Counted from the stretch's first letter, positions 50,369 to 60,285 are shown. The stretch is 64,000 nucleotides of DNA from Flexivirga aerilata (GCF_013002715.1 NZ_JABENB010000002.1:372001-436000); one strand, 5' to 3'. Numbers and translations: made by a program. The notes: generated by a model not told the origin, from the letters alone.

Positions 50369-52027
50369 ATGCCCGAGTTCCAGGACCCGTTCGCCCGCAC
50401 CCCTGGCAACCAGGTGCCGCCACTCGCCGGCCACAACACGGTGACCGGTGATGCCGCGCTGCTCGACGCGATCCGTGCGCAGACTGGCGGCGACGCCGAC
50501 ACCGTGATCGCCTCGCTGACCGAGGTCGGCGCGGTGGCCGGCTCCGCCGAGGCGCGCGAGCACGGGATGCTGGCCAACGAGCATGAGCCGGTCTTCCGCG
50601 CCGTCGACCGCTATGGCAACCGGGTCGACGAGGTCGACTACCACCCGAGCTGGCACTGGCTGATGGACAAGAGCATCCGTTTCGGCCTCGCCGGCACCGC
50701 CTGGGCCGACGACGGGCCGAGTCCGCACGTGCGGCGCGCTGCCGGGTCGGTCGCCTGGAGCGCGGTCGAACCCGGCCATGGGTGCCCCGGCTCGATGACC
50801 TACGCGGCCGTGCCCGCACTGCGCGCGGACGCTGCCCTCGCGGCGGAGTTCACCCCCGGATTAACCTCTCGCACTTATGATTTCGGCCTTCGCCCGACTG
50901 CCGAGAAGGCCGGTCTGCTCGCCGGGATGAGCATGACCGAGAAGCAGGGCGGCTCCGACGTGCGCAGCAACACCACGGTCGCCGCACCCCAGCCCGACGG
51001 CAGCTACCGGCTCACCGGGCACAAGTGGTTCACCTCGGCGCCGATGAACGACATCTTCCTCACCCTCGCCCAGGCGCCCGGCGGCCTGACCTGTTTCGTG
51101 CTCCCGCGGGTGCTGCCCGACGGCAGCCGCAACACGCTGCGCATCGTGCGGCTGAAGGACAAGCTCGGCAACCGCGCCAACGCCTCCAGCGAGCTGGAGT
51201 ATGACGGGGCCCACGGCATACGGCTCGGGGACGAGGGTGCGGGCGTGCGGACGATCATCGAGATGGTCGCCTCGACCCGCCTGGACTGCGTGCTCGGGTC
51301 CGCGTCGCTGATGCGGCGCAGTGTCGCGGAGGCGACCTGGCACGCGGCGCACCGCAGCGCGTTTGGCGGGCTGCTGGCCGACAAGCCGGCGATGCGCAAC
51401 GTGCTCGCCGACCTCGCGGTGGAGTCGGAGGCGGCCACGCACCTCGGGCTGCGGCTGGCCCGCGCGGTGGACCAGGCGGACGACCCGGCGGAGCGGGCGT
51501 TCCGGCGCATCGGTCTGCCGGTCGCGAAGTTCTGGGTGTGCAAGCGCACGTCGTTCCACGTCGCCGAGGCGCTGGAGACGCTCGGTGGCAACGGTTACGT
51601 CGAGGAGTCCGGCATGCCGATGCTCTTTCGCGAGTCGCCGCTCAACTCGATCTGGGAGGGCAGCGGCAACGTCAATGCACTCGACGTGCTGCGGGTGCTG
51701 CAGCGCACTCCCGAGGGCGTGGACGTATGGCGCGACGAGGTCGACGCCGCAGACACCCCCGAGCTGCGGGACGGCGTCGACGAGGTGCTGAAAACCATTG
51801 CCAACATTACCGATCCGGAGAGCGCGCAGTATGTCGCGCGCTGGCTCGCGGCGCGCATGGCGGTGCTGCTGCAGGCGAGCCTGCTCGTGCGGAACGCGCC
51901 GGCCGCGGTGGCCGACGCGTTCCTGGTGTCGCGGGTGCTCGGGCAGGGCGCCGGGGTCTTCGGCACCCTGCCCGCGGGTGTCGACACCGCCGCGATCGTG
52001 CGGCGGGCGACCCCCGTCATACCGTGA
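50369..52027 (+). CDS. AidB-like acyl-CoA dehydrogenase
   Basis: A 552-residue acyl-CoA dehydrogenase of the AidB branch, whose E. coli member binds DNA and is induced by alkylation damage. N-terminal QVPPLAGHNTVTGDAALLDA and the flavin-domain motifs GMSMTEKQGGSDVRSN and TGHKWFTSAPMND are present. In the helical end, the LGGNGYVEESGMPMLFRESP and LNSIWEGSGNVNALDVLRVL motifs are diagnostic. I use ATG 50369, which is 7 nt after a -10 element. GTG 50351 lies inside a palindrome and is the alternative. Confidence 0.88.
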   Translation: MPEFQDPFARTPGNQVPPLAGHNTVTGDAALLDAIRAQTGGDADTVIASLTEVGAVAGSAEAREHGMLANEHEPVFRAVDRYGNRVDEVDYHPSWHWLMDKSIRFGLAGTAWADDGPSPHVRRAAGSVAWSAVEPGHGCPGSMTYAAVPALRADAALAAEFTPGLTSRTYDFGLRPTAEKAGLLAGMSMTEKQGGSDVRSNTTVAAPQPDGSYRLTGHKWFTSAPMNDIFLTLAQAPGGLTCFVLPRVLPDGSRNTLRIVRLKDKLGNRANASSELEYDGAHGIRLGDEGAGVRTIIEMVASTRLDCVLGSASLMRRSVAEATWHAAHRSAFGGLLADKPAMRNVLADLAVESEAATHLGLRLARAVDQADDPAERAFRRIGLPVAKFWVCKRTSFHVAEALETLGGNGYVEESGMPMLFRESPLNSIWEGSGNVNALDVLRVLQRTPEGVDVWRDEVDAADTPELRDGVDEVLKTIANITDPESAQYVARWLAARMAVLLQASLLVRNAPAAVADAFLVSRVLGQGAGVFGTLPAGVDTAAIVRRATPVIP

Positions 52028-53686
52028 TCAGCTCTGCTTGCCCTTGCCCTTGCCCTTGGACGGGGGCGTCACGGACTGCACCGAGCCGTCGGCGTTGAGC
52101 AGCACGGTGTCGGCCTTCGGGCTGCCGCTGAGCAGCGACCCGAACGATGCCGCGCGGGCGTCGAAGGAGCCGTTGCCGAGTTGCGGCAGCTTCCAGTTCT
52201 GCTCGATGAAGGTCAGCACCGACGCCTGCTCCAGCGGCGCGTGACCGATCGAGTTGGGCTTGGCGTAGGGCGAGATCACGAGGAACGGCATGCGCGGGCC
52301 GGGGCCGCACCGGTCGTCCTGCGGGCCGGACGCGGTGACCGGCTCCTTGACCGCGGTGCACATCGGCTCGTTGAGCGAGGCGTCCTGAGCGCCGGTGAGC
52401 ACCTTCGAGCTCCGGTGGTCATACCAGCCGTCGGAGTCGTCATACGTCACGACGATCGCGGTGCTGCTCCACTCCGGTGACTGCTGGATCTTGTTGATCT
52501 CGTCGACCAGGAAGTGCTGCTCGTCGATCGGGTCGGAGTAGCCCGCGTGACCGTCCTGGTATTCGCCGGCCTTGAGGAAGGACACCGCCGGCATGGTGCC
52601 CGCGGCGAGCGCCTTGTCGAAGTCGGTCAGGTCGTACTCGTGGTTGGCCTGCCCGTTGTGGCCGATCTCGGCGGTCGACTTCGGCGGCAGGTGGTGCGGG
52701 TTCGAGGTCGACTTGTAGTACTCGAACGGGTTGTGGTGCGGGCTGTAGTCGACCGACGAGGCGCCCGCGATGTTGGTGTGCGAGGTCTTGCACTGGGCGT
52801 AGGTGCCGTCCCCGGCGTACGCCGTGCTCGGCGCGAATCCGCCCTGGAACCAACCCCACGAGACGCCGGCGTCGTTCATCGTGTCGCCGATGTTCTTGCC
52901 GTCCATCACCGCGAGGTTGTTGGTGGAGGTGTGGTTCTTGCCCGAGCAGTCGTCGTATGCCGGGTCCGGGTCGTTGGTGACCGTGCCGACTCCCTTGGCG
53001 TTCGCCCCCGACAGGACGTAGCTGTCGGTGGCCGGCTTGCCGGTCTTCGGGTCGACCGCGTGCACGCCGTAGGTCTGTCCGGCGATCAGGTTGAGTGCGC
53101 CGGGGGTCGACGGACCGTAGGTGGAGCTGTACATGTTGTCGCTCATCGCGTAGTGCTGGGCGTAGTTCCAGAGGCCGGTGACAGTGTTGCCGTCGTAGTA
53201 GCCCATCGCCAGGCCCGGCGCGCCGTACTGCCCGGTGCAGGTGTCGACGCTGGTGTTCTCGACGTACTTGTCGTTCTTACCGTCGTTCACCGCCTTCTGC
53301 TCGGGGCGGTAGGAGTGGTTCTGGTCGCAGGTGACGGCCTGCTTCGACGAGAGCCGGAAAGGGTTGTAAAGATTGGGATTTGACCGGATCAGCCCCGCGT
53401 TCTGCACGGTGTTGGCCTTGGGCGTATGAGACGCCGCGGTGAACTTCGTGCCGTCGGTATTGGCGGCGTTCGGGTAGGTGCCGAAGTAGTGGTCGAAGGA
53501 GATGTTCTCGTCGAACAGCACGACCACGTGCTTGATCGGACCCTTGGCGGATGCGGCCTTCACCGGTGTGGCGTCGGCGCCTCCGCTCAGCGCGACGGTG
53601 GCACCGGACGCTGCGACGGTGGCACCGGACGCTGCGACGGCGACTCCGGCGCATGCCGCGAACACTGCTGCACGCTTCTTACGCAT
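52028..53686 (-). CDS. secreted phospholipase C-like phosphoesterase
   Basis: A 552-residue exported phosphoesterase of the bacterial phospholipase C/acid phosphatase (AcpA/PlcC) family. A signal peptide (basic start MRKKRAAVFAACAG and a long Ala-rich stretch) is followed by KHVVVLFDENISFDHYFGTY, the metal and nucleophile region of the family. Further motifs are GLWNYAQHYAMSDNMYSSTY, DYSPHHNPFEYYK, and IVVTYDDSDGWYDH. The substrate may be a phospholipid or a phosphate ester. ATG 53686 has GGGAGAG upstream. It abuts the convergent aidB-like stop and lies 40 nt behind efeB, possibly in its operon. Confidence 0.88.
   Translation of the reverse strand: MRKKRAAVFAACAGVAVAASGATVAASGATVALSGGADATPVKAASAKGPIKHVVVLFDENISFDHYFGTYPNAANTDGTKFTAASHTPKANTVQNAGLIRSNPNLYNPFRLSSKQAVTCDQNHSYRPEQKAVNDGKNDKYVENTSVDTCTGQYGAPGLAMGYYDGNTVTGLWNYAQHYAMSDNMYSSTYGPSTPGALNLIAGQTYGVHAVDPKTGKPATDSYVLSGANAKGVGTVTNDPDPAYDDCSGKNHTSTNNLAVMDGKNIGDTMNDAGVSWGWFQGGFAPSTAYAGDGTYAQCKTSHTNIAGASSVDYSPHHNPFEYYKSTSNPHHLPPKSTAEIGHNGQANHEYDLTDFDKALAAGTMPAVSFLKAGEYQDGHAGYSDPIDEQHFLVDEINKIQQSPEWSSTAIVVTYDDSDGWYDHRSSKVLTGAQDASLNEPMCTAVKEPVTASGPQDDRCGPGPRMPFLVISPYAKPNSIGHAPLEQASVLTFIEQNWKLPQLGNGSFDARAASFGSLLSGSPKADTVLLNADGSVQSVTPPSKGKGKGKQS
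53593..53641. repeat. 21-nt tandem repeat in the signal-peptide region
   Basis: Two exact 21-nt units (53593-53613 and 53614-53634) plus seven bases of a third encode the repeating ATVAASG segment after the signal core. The unit is a multiple of three, so copy-number change keeps the frame. Confidence 0.8.
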
Positions 53687-53726
53687 GTTCTCTCCCATGG
53701 TGTGGGTGTGACTGGGATTGGGTGTC

Positions 53727-55025
53727 CTACGCCAGCAGGGCGCTGCCGTAGAAGTCTCGGGCGTTGCGCACCCCCGGCAGCGCGAAGAAGTAGCCGCCGC
53801 CGACCGGGGTGATGTAGTCCGCGAGCGGTTCGTCGGCGAGCCGCTTCTGGACGGTGACGAACTGCCGGTCGAGGTCGTTGTTGAAGGCGCCGAACATCAG
53901 CCCCATGTCGAGGTTGCCGACCGAATCCACGCCTGCGTCATACGAATACGAGCGCCGCAGGAACTGCGAGTCGGCGCTCTGCGGGGTGCGCGGGTTGGCC
54001 GACCGGATGTGGCTGTCGAGCGGGATCGCGTCGCCCTTGGGGTCGTCGGTGTAGTCGGGCGCGGTCGTCTCGGTGCCACCGGTGAGCGGGGCCCCGGAGT
54101 CCTTGCGGCGGCCGAAGATGCGCTCCTGCTCCGAGGTCGACACCCGGTCCCAGAACTCCACGAGCATCCGGATGCGACGCACCACGTAGTAGCTGCCGCC
54201 GGCCGCCCATGCGGGTTCGCCGGCGCCGGACCAGACCAGCTTCCGCAGCTGCGCGTCGTCGGTGGTGTCCGGACCGGCGATGCCGTCCTTGAAGCCCAGC
54301 AGGTTGCGCGGTGCTCCGCTCGGGCGCGGGGGAGCGGTGAAAGCATCCTGTTTCCAACGGATCTGCATGGCTCCGCGGGTTGCCCGGCATACCTCCCGCA
54401 GGGCGCTCAGCACGACGTCGCGCTCGTGGCTCTGGAGAGTGAGCAGCAGGTCACCGCCGCACCAGGCCGGGTCGAGCTGGTCGTTGGCGAAGGTGTCCAT
54501 CGGTCGCAGCCGCCGCGGCTTCGCACCCTGCAGGCCGAATCTGCCGGTGAACACACCGGATCCGAGCCCGACGATCGACTCGAGCGCGTTGCCCGGCGCG
54601 TCCGGCCCGAGGATGCCGGTGCCGGCGGTCGTCGTGACGCCGACCGGCGCCGGTATGCCGCCGGCCGTCTGCGCCCGGAGCGTGTCGGTGAGAGTGTGCA
54701 GCAACGCGGACAGCTCGGACCTGCCGGTGACAGTGAGGTCGAATGCGGTGAAAGTCGCTGCTGGCAAAGGGCTTCCGAGCACGCCGCCCTGGTGGGCGCC
54801 GTGGAAGCCGGCGATCGCCCGACGCTGCGACGCGGCGGGAGCTGACGGTGACGGCGACCCGCCGGCCCGCAGCGCGGCCGCGAACGCACCTGCGCCCGCG
54901 GCGAACGTGCCCGCCTGCAGCAGGCGACGCCGGCTTGGGGTGGAAGCTCCCGCGGTCCGCACCGCGTTCGTGTCCTCGGCTCGGTCGGCGCTCAGGTTTT
55001 CTGTCGCGCCTCTGCCCTCACTCAT
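53727..55025 (-). CDS. efeB: Dyp-type heme peroxidase EfeB, Tat-exported
   Basis: EfeB (432 aa) is an exported DyP-type peroxidase that works with EfeO in ferrous iron uptake or heme iron extraction. The Tat signal STPSRRRLLQAG (twin Arg 32-34) precedes a long Ala-rich region. The DyP motif GFKDGIAG and the heme-proximal His region with LDSHIRSANPRTPQ are present, as is RSYSYDAGVD near the C-terminus. Its ATG overlaps the efeO stop (ATGA). Confidence 0.93.
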   Translation of the reverse strand: MSEGRGATENLSADRAEDTNAVRTAGASTPSRRRLLQAGTFAAGAGAFAAALRAGGSPSPSAPAASQRRAIAGFHGAHQGGVLGSPLPAATFTAFDLTVTGRSELSALLHTLTDTLRAQTAGGIPAPVGVTTTAGTGILGPDAPGNALESIVGLGSGVFTGRFGLQGAKPRRLRPMDTFANDQLDPAWCGGDLLLTLQSHERDVVLSALREVCRATRGAMQIRWKQDAFTAPPRPSGAPRNLLGFKDGIAGPDTTDDAQLRKLVWSGAGEPAWAAGGSYYVVRRIRMLVEFWDRVSTSEQERIFGRRKDSGAPLTGGTETTAPDYTDDPKGDAIPLDSHIRSANPRTPQSADSQFLRRSYSYDAGVDSVGNLDMGLMFGAFNNDLDRQFVTVQKRLADEPLADYITPVGGGYFFALPGVRNARDFYGSALLA

Positions 55026-56182
55026 GCGACCCTCGGCTCCAGCCTCGTCGGCACCGGCGCCAGCAACTCGGCGAGCTGCGCGATGTCGGAGTCGACAAGG
55101 GCGTGTCCGGCGGACGGGGCGGCGCCTTGCGCCGGTGCCTGCCAGCCGCGCTGGGCCCGAATGTCCTTGGCAGACTTGGTGATCAAGGCATCCACCTGGG
55201 CGAGTCCGGCGTAACGGGGCGCGAGCAGCGGACGAAGGCTCGCGAGCACCTGCGTGGTGCCATCGAGCTCGGCGAGCGCCTCGTCGAGCTGCACGTGGGC
55301 GCCGTAGTCGTGGTTGCCGGTGAGTGTCTCCTGCAAGGTGTCCTCGCTGATCTCATGGGCTCGTTTGACGACGTCGACCGGCTGGAACTGCGTGCTCGCC
55401 AGCTCGCCTGCCAACCGGCCAAGGTCGGTCCGCAACCGGTTGCCGAGCGCGCTGAGAGACGTCGTGGATTCCCCGTGCCAGAGCCCGTATTCGATGCGCA
55501 GCAGGCCGGTCCAGGCCGGGTCGATGACACCCTTGGGCAGCCCGTGCGCGTCGCCGTCGATCGCCTCGCCGGTGGCGCCGAACGCACCGTAGGCGCCGCC
55601 CATCGTGTGCCAGGTGTGGTCGGCGGTCCGCCAAGCGGCCTGTGCGCCTGCGCGGTCGCCGGACCCCAGTCGCCGCGCCAGCACGTCGGTCTGGGACTGC
55701 AGCATGGTGAGCCGGCCGCGCACCCACTTCTGGTAGGCGATGACGGCGGGCACCAGGTCGGCGGAGGTCACCGGCCGGACGCCCGTGCCGCCGCCGCCCG
55801 CACCGGTCACCCGCACGGTCGGGCCGTTGACCGGATCGCCGTCGTTGACCGAACACCGCAGGTGGTAGTCCCCGGCGGCGAGGTCGGCGGTCAGCGTCGC
55901 GGTCGCGCCCGGCCCGAGCGGGTCGATCTCGCCGTAGAGCTTCCCCTCGGCGTCGGCGATGTAGACCTCCGCGGCATTGACGTCGGTGTTGCGCACGTCG
56001 AGGCGCACGATGCCCGCCTGCGCGCCGCTCCAGCCCGCGCCGCAGTGACTGCGCGAGGCCTGCACCGTCGGTGGCGGCTTCGCCCGCGACGAGGCGGCGG
56101 AGTCGCGGTGCCCGGAGCACGCGGCGAGCGCAGTCACCGCCGCGACGGCAGCAGCGAGCGCACGGATCTTCCCTCGGGGCAC
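55022..56182 (-). CDS. efeO: EfeO-type iron-binding lipoprotein (cupredoxin plus imelysin/M75)
   Basis: EfeO (386 aa). The lipobox is LAAC (Cys22). An N-terminal cupredoxin-like domain (AGIVRLDVRNTDVNAAEVYI to YHLRCSVND) is followed by an M75/imelysin helical domain with the HxxE iron motif in EYGLWHGEST. It should capture iron outside the membrane and pass it to the permease EfeU, which is not encoded next to it. GTG 56182 stands 6 nt after a TACGGT element (leaderless). GTG 56188 is the alternative. Confidence 0.92.
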   Translation of the reverse strand: MPRGKIRALAAAVAAVTALAACSGHRDSAASSRAKPPPTVQASRSHCGAGWSGAQAGIVRLDVRNTDVNAAEVYIADAEGKLYGEIDPLGPGATATLTADLAAGDYHLRCSVNDGDPVNGPTVRVTGAGGGGTGVRPVTSADLVPAVIAYQKWVRGRLTMLQSQTDVLARRLGSGDRAGAQAAWRTADHTWHTMGGAYGAFGATGEAIDGDAHGLPKGVIDPAWTGLLRIEYGLWHGESTTSLSALGNRLRTDLGRLAGELASTQFQPVDVVKRAHEISEDTLQETLTGNHDYGAHVQLDEALAELDGTTQVLASLRPLLAPRYAGLAQVDALITKSAKDIRAQRGWQAPAQGAAPSAGHALVDSDIAQLAELLAPVPTRLEPRVA

Positions 56183-56188
56183 CCGCAC

Positions 56189-56194
56189 ACCGTA
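56189..56194 (-). promoter_or_regulatory. -10 element of the efeO-efeB operon
   Basis: TACGGT on the minus strand lies 6 nt before GTG 56182. No DtxR/IdeR-like iron box is recognisable around it. Confidence 0.4.
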
Positions 56195-56348
56195 GGGAGC
56201 CGAACCGGCCGAATGTCCTGTCGTTGATGGGAATTGGCAACTGCTGGCCGGGAGTTCACCCCCGCGTCGCCGAATTACCAGGGTCTTCCCAGGCTTGCAC
56301 TCAGGTGGCGTTCAGGATCGGCGTGCTCGGCACCCGGGGCCGGGCCGA

Positions 56349-56354
56349 TATTCT
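56349..56354 (+). promoter_or_regulatory. possible proS -10 element
   Basis: TATTCT is the best -10 match in the 240-nt gap (56195-56434) before proS and would give a leader of about 75 nt. No T-box-like structure is evident. Confidence 0.3.
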
Positions 56355-56434
56355 GTGCGGGCGTCCGGCCGGTGCGGCCGGCGTCGTCATACCCCGAAAT
56401 CCCTCAAACACCGAAACGCCCTGAGGAGCTCCCC

Positions 56435-58219
56435 GTGGCCCTGCGCATGTCGACCCTGTTCCTGCGAACCCTGCGCGAGGACCCGGCCGATGCGGAACTG
56501 CCGGGTCACAAGCTGCTCGTCCGGGCCGGCTACGTGCGGCGGGTCGCGCCGGGCATCTACACCTGGCTGCCGCTCGGCATGCGGGTGCTGTCCAAGGTCG
56601 AGAACATCGTGCGCGAGGAGATGAACCGCATCGGCAGCCAGGAGGTGAAGTTCCCGGCACTGCTGCCGCGCGAGCCCTACGACGCCACCGGCCGGTGGAC
56701 CGAGTACGGCGACAACCTCTTCCGGCTCAAGGACCGCAAGGACGCCGACATGCTGCTCGGCCCCACGCACGAGGAGATGTTTTGCCTCGCGGTCAAGGAC
56801 ATGTACTCCTCCTACAAGGACTTCCCCCTCGCGCTCTACCAGATCCAGAACAAGTACCGCGACGAGGCGCGTCCGCGGGCCGGTGTGCTGCGCGGCCGGG
56901 AGTTCATCATGAAGGACTCCTACTCCTTCGATGTCGACCAGGCCGGTCTGCAGAAGGCATACGACGCGCACCGCGAGGCCTACATCCGCATCTTCAACCG
57001 GCTCGGCTTCGAATACGTGATCGTGCAAGCGGATTCGGGCGCAATGGGCGGGTCGGCGTCCGAGGAGTTCCTCGCGGTCAGCCCGCACGGTGAGGACACC
57101 TTCGCGCGCGACGCCTCCGGTTACGCCGCCAACGTGGAGGCCGTGGAGGTGCCGCCCGCGCCCGAGGTCGAGGTGACCGCCGGGCCGGCCCACGTCGAGG
57201 ACACCCCCGACACCCCGACGATCGACACGCTGGTGGCCGCGCTCAACAAGGACCACCCGCGCGCCGACGGGCGGGCGTGGACCGCCGCCGACACCCTGAA
57301 GAACGTCATCGTGATGCTCGTGCACCCCGACGGCACCCGCGAGCCGCTCGCGATCGGTCTGCCCGGCGACCGCGAGGTCGACGCCAAGCGCCTGGAGGTC
57401 AAGGTCGCTCCGGCCGAGGTCGCGGCCTTCGAGGAGAAGGACTTTGCGGCATACCCGATGCTCGCCAAGGGCTACATCGGCCCGGGCGTGCTGGGGGAGG
57501 AGAAGGCAAGCAAGATCCGCTACCTGCTCGACCCCTCCGTGGCGGTCGGCTCGGCGTGGGTGACCGGCGCCGACGAGTCGGGCAAGCACGTGCTCGACCT
57601 AGTGCACGGCCGCGACTTCACCGCCGACGGCACCATCCAGGCCGCGGAGATCCGCGACGGCGACGCCTCGCCGAGTGGCCACGGACCGCTGCGGCTGGAC
57701 CGCGGCATCGAGATGGGCCACATCTTCCAGCTCGGCACCAAGTATGCCGAGACGCTCGGCCTCAAGGTGCTCGACGAGAACGGCAAACTCGTCACCGTCA
57801 CCATGGGCTCCTACGGCGTGGGCGTCACCCGCGCGGTCGGTGCGATCGCCGAGGACAACCTCGACGACATCGGCCTGATCTGGCCGCGCAACGTCGCCCC
57901 GGCCGACGTCCACCTGGTCGCCACCGGCAAGGACGAGGAAGTCTTCGTCAAGGCCGAGGAGATCGTCGCGGGGCTGGAGGCCGCCGGCATCGAGGTGCTC
58001 TTCGACGACCGGCGCAAGGTGTCGCCGGGCGTGAAGTTCAAGGACGCCGAGCTCATCGGGGTGCCGACGATCGTGGTGGTCGGCAAGGGCCTCGCGGACG
58101 GCAAGGTCGAGATCAAGGACCGCCGCTCCGGCGACCGCCGCGAGGTGCCGGTCGACGGCATCGTCGCCGAGGTGGCCCGGGAGATCGCTCCGCAGGAGGA
58201 CGCCGAGGCGGTGCTGTGA
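56435..58219 (+). CDS. proS: prolyl-tRNA synthetase
   Basis: ProS (594 aa), bacterial-type class II synthetase with an inserted editing domain. Class II motif 1 region ([20 protein letters not shown]), motif 2 ([19 protein letters not shown]) and motif 3 region ([17 protein letters not shown]) are present. The INS editing domain lies between motifs 2 and 3. The C-terminal anticodon-binding domain ends in [17 protein letters not shown] 56435 has GAGGAG 6 nt upstream. ATG 56447 is the alternative. It overlaps the HAD gene by 4 nt (GTGA). Confidence 0.97.
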   Translation: MALRMSTLFLRTLREDPADAELPGHKLLVRAGYVRRVAPGIYTWLPLGMRVLSKVENIVREEMNRIGSQEVKFPALLPREPYDATGRWTEYGDNLFRLKDRKDADMLLGPTHEEMFCLAVKDMYSSYKDFPLALYQIQNKYRDEARPRAGVLRGREFIMKDSYSFDVDQAGLQKAYDAHREAYIRIFNRLGFEYVIVQADSGAMGGSASEEFLAVSPHGEDTFARDASGYAANVEAVEVPPAPEVEVTAGPAHVEDTPDTPTIDTLVAALNKDHPRADGRAWTAADTLKNVIVMLVHPDGTREPLAIGLPGDREVDAKRLEVKVAPAEVAAFEEKDFAAYPMLAKGYIGPGVLGEEKASKIRYLLDPSVAVGSAWVTGADESGKHVLDLVHGRDFTADGTIQAAEIRDGDASPSGHGPLRLDRGIEMGHIFQLGTKYAETLGLKVLDENGKLVTVTMGSYGVGVTRAVGAIAEDNLDDIGLIWPRNVAPADVHLVATGKDEEVFVKAEEIVAGLEAAGIEVLFDDRRKVSPGVKFKDAELIGVPTIVVVGKGLADGKVEIKDRRSGDRREVPVDGIVAEVAREIAPQEDAEAVL

Positions 58220-58923
58220 GCGCTCCGATCGAGGCCGTCATCTTCGACTGGGGCGGCACCCTCACGCCCTGGCACGACATCGACTTCGAGGCGGAGGCGA
58301 TGTCGTATGCCGCGGCGTACGGCGACCGCGAGCTCGCCGCGCGCTTCCTGGAGGAGGCGACCGCGTCCTGGGCGCGCGCCCGTGAGCAGCACAGCAGCGC
58401 ACGCGTCGAGGAGATCCTCGTCGCCGCGGGTGCGGACGTCGCCGGGGACGCGCACCGGGCGGGGCTCGCGGCATACCGGGACTTCTGGGAGCCGCACACG
58501 CTGACCGACCCGCAGGTGCGGCCACTGTGGGAAGGGTTGCGCGCCAAGGGGATTCGCGTGGGGGTGCTGTCCAACACGATCTGGGACCGCGACTACCATC
58601 GCGGCATCTTCGAGCGTGACGGTGTGCTCGACCTGATCGACGGCGACGTCTACTCCAGCGAGATCCCGTGGGTGAAACCGCACGCGTCCGCATTCCGCGC
58701 GGCGGCCGATGCGGTCGGGACCGACCCCGCCCGCTGCGTGTATGTCGGGGACCGGCTCTTCGAGGACGTGCACGGCCCGCAGCAGGTCGGCATGCGCGCG
58801 ATCTGGATCCCGCACTCGGTGCTGCCGGAGGCGCAGGTGGTGGCGACCGAGGCGCAGCCCGACGCCGTTGCGCACGAGTTGCTGGAGATCCTGGCGATCG
58901 TGGACGGCTGGCAGGGCGCGTAG
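58216..58923 (+). CDS. HAD-superfamily hydrolase
   Basis: A 235-residue HAD hydrolase with the nucleophile in [11 protein letters not shown] (Asp11), motif [13 protein letters not shown], the Lys in [13 protein letters not shown], and the motif IV pair in [18 protein letters not shown]. The cap is a small helical bundle (C1 type). Phosphatase activity is expected, substrate unknown. The GTG overlaps the proS stop, so it is translated with proS. Confidence 0.9.
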   Translation: MSAPIEAVIFDWGGTLTPWHDIDFEAEAMSYAAAYGDRELAARFLEEATASWARAREQHSSARVEEILVAAGADVAGDAHRAGLAAYRDFWEPHTLTDPQVRPLWEGLRAKGIRVGVLSNTIWDRDYHRGIFERDGVLDLIDGDVYSSEIPWVKPHASAFRAAADAVGTDPARCVYVGDRLFEDVHGPQQVGMRAIWIPHSVLPEAQVVATEAQPDAVAHELLEILAIVDGWQGA

Positions 58924-58955
58924 CGCGACGCGCCTCGGCATACAGCCCGGTGATC

Positions 58956-58961
58956 TACCCT
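58956..58961 (+). promoter_or_regulatory. -10 element, leaderless start of the MauE/DoxX-like gene
   Basis: TACCCT lies 7 nt before GTG 58969. Confidence 0.42.
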
Positions 58962-58968
58962 GTCCGCC

Positions 58969-59478
58969 GTGGCCTCGCAGATTGACGCTTCGTCCCGCAC
59001 GCCCAGCACGGCCCGGTGGCACTCCCACCCGGTGACCGAGTGGATCGGCGTCGCCGCACGTCTCATCCTCGGCATCACCTACCTGGTCGCCGGTGTGCTC
59101 AAGGCGCGGCAGCTCGAGACGACCCGCATGGACACCCGGGCCTTCCAGATCCTGCCGTATGACGTGGCGAATATCTGGGGCACGTTCATGCCGTTCCTGG
59201 AGATCCTGCTCGGCGTGCTGCTCATCATCGGGCTGCTCACCCGGATGACCGCGGTGCTCGGCGGGCTGCTGATGATCGCGTTCATCATCGGCATCGCGTC
59301 GGTGTGGTCGCGCGGCATCATCATCCAGTGCGGCTGCTTCGGCAGCAACGGCAAGCTGCCCACGATGTCGGCCTACAAGTGGGACATCCTGCGCGACGTC
59401 GGCCTGCTCCTCTGCGCTGTGTGGCTGGTCATCTGGCCGCGCACCAAGCTCAGCGTGGACCGCGCCCTGTGGGGCTGA
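58969..59478 (+). CDS. MauE/DoxX-like redox-associated membrane protein
   Basis: A 169-residue membrane protein with four helices and a CGCFG motif (Cys121, Cys123) at the membrane surface, as in the MauE/DoxX group that works with disulfide carriers. It has a helix starting ARLILGITYLVAGVLKARQL. A DsbA-like thioredoxin gene follows 42 nt downstream, supporting a shared job in extracytoplasmic thiol oxidation or reduction. Confidence 0.85.
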   Translation: MASQIDASSRTPSTARWHSHPVTEWIGVAARLILGITYLVAGVLKARQLETTRMDTRAFQILPYDVANIWGTFMPFLEILLGVLLIIGLLTRMTAVLGGLLMIAFIIGIASVWSRGIIIQCGCFGSNGKLPTMSAYKWDILRDVGLLLCAVWLVIWPRTKLSVDRALWG

Positions 59479-59507
59479 GCCGGTGCGGAGTTCTTAGCCT
59501 CGCCGGT

Positions 59508-59513
59508 TAGGGT
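59508..59513 (+). promoter_or_regulatory. -10 element, leaderless start of the DsbA-like gene
   Basis: TAGGGT lies 7 nt before ATG 59521, with no ribosome binding site. Confidence 0.45.
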
Positions 59514-59520
59514 GACCCCC

Positions 59521-60285
59521 ATGCCACGCCCTGATGCCTCGCAGAAGCTCGCCGCGTCCAAGCCCAAGGACGGGCCGTCGAAGGGGCTGATCGCCTCGAT
59601 CGTCGCCGTCGTCCTCGTGATCGGCGTCGTCGCCGCCGTCTTCGTCAATCAGGCGGGCAAGAGCAGCACCTACTCGGGTGGGGCCCCCAAGGGCGGCACC
59701 AGCGACGCCAAGGGTCTGGTCGCCTATCCCAACGTGACGCTGAAGCCGGGCGCGCCGACGGTCGACCTCTACGAGGACTTCCAGTGCCCGATCTGCAACG
59801 ACCTCGAGAAGGCCAACGGCGAGCAGATCATGGCCAAGGCGAAGTCGGGCGACATCAAGCTGGTCTGGCACCTGATGACCTTCCTGCAGGACAACCTGCA
59901 GAACGCGCCGGCGTCGGCGATCGCGGCCAACGGGCTCTACTGCGCGGCCGACGCGGGCAAGACCGCCGAGTACCACGCGGCGAACTTCGCCGGCCAGCCC
60001 GCCAAGGAAGGCGCCGGCTACTCGGTGGCCGACATCAAGAAGTTCGGCAAGGAGGCCGGCATCAGCGGCGGCGCGCTCGACACCTTCAACAAGTGCGTCG
60101 ACGACAACAAGTACAAGGACTACGTCGCCAAGACCGCCGAGAACGCCGGCAAGGACGGCGTCACCGGCACCCCGACGATCAAGTTCAACGGCAAGGCCGT
60201 CAGCAACTCCTCGCCGGAATACACCCAGCTGCTGCAGCAGCCGGGCTCCTTCGACGCGGTCCTGAAGAAGGAGACCGGCAAGTAG
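59521..60285 (+). CDS. membrane-anchored DsbA-family thioredoxin-like protein
   Basis: A 254-residue protein: a short basic N-terminus, one membrane-anchor helix (GLIASIVAVVLVIGVVAAVF), a Gly-rich linker, then a DsbA/thioredoxin_4 domain with the active site CPIC (Cys89, Cys92) in YEDFQCPICNDLEKANG and a cis-Pro loop VTGTPTIKFNGKAV. It should form or isomerise disulfides outside the cell. The neighbouring MauE/DoxX-like protein is the likely electron partner. Confidence 0.92.
   Translation: MPRPDASQKLAASKPKDGPSKGLIASIVAVVLVIGVVAAVFVNQAGKSSTYSGGAPKGGTSDAKGLVAYPNVTLKPGAPTVDLYEDFQCPICNDLEKANGEQIMAKAKSGDIKLVWHLMTFLQDNLQNAPASAIAANGLYCAADAGKTAEYHAANFAGQPAKEGAGYSVADIKKFGKEAGISGGALDTFNKCVDDNKYKDYVAKTAENAGKDGVTGTPTIKFNGKAVSNSSPEYTQLLQQPGSFDAVLKKETGK

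Noticed and set aside
56195..56434. T-box or attenuator before proS
   Set aside because: No T-box sequence, specifier loop or terminator/antiterminator pair could be found in the 240 nt.
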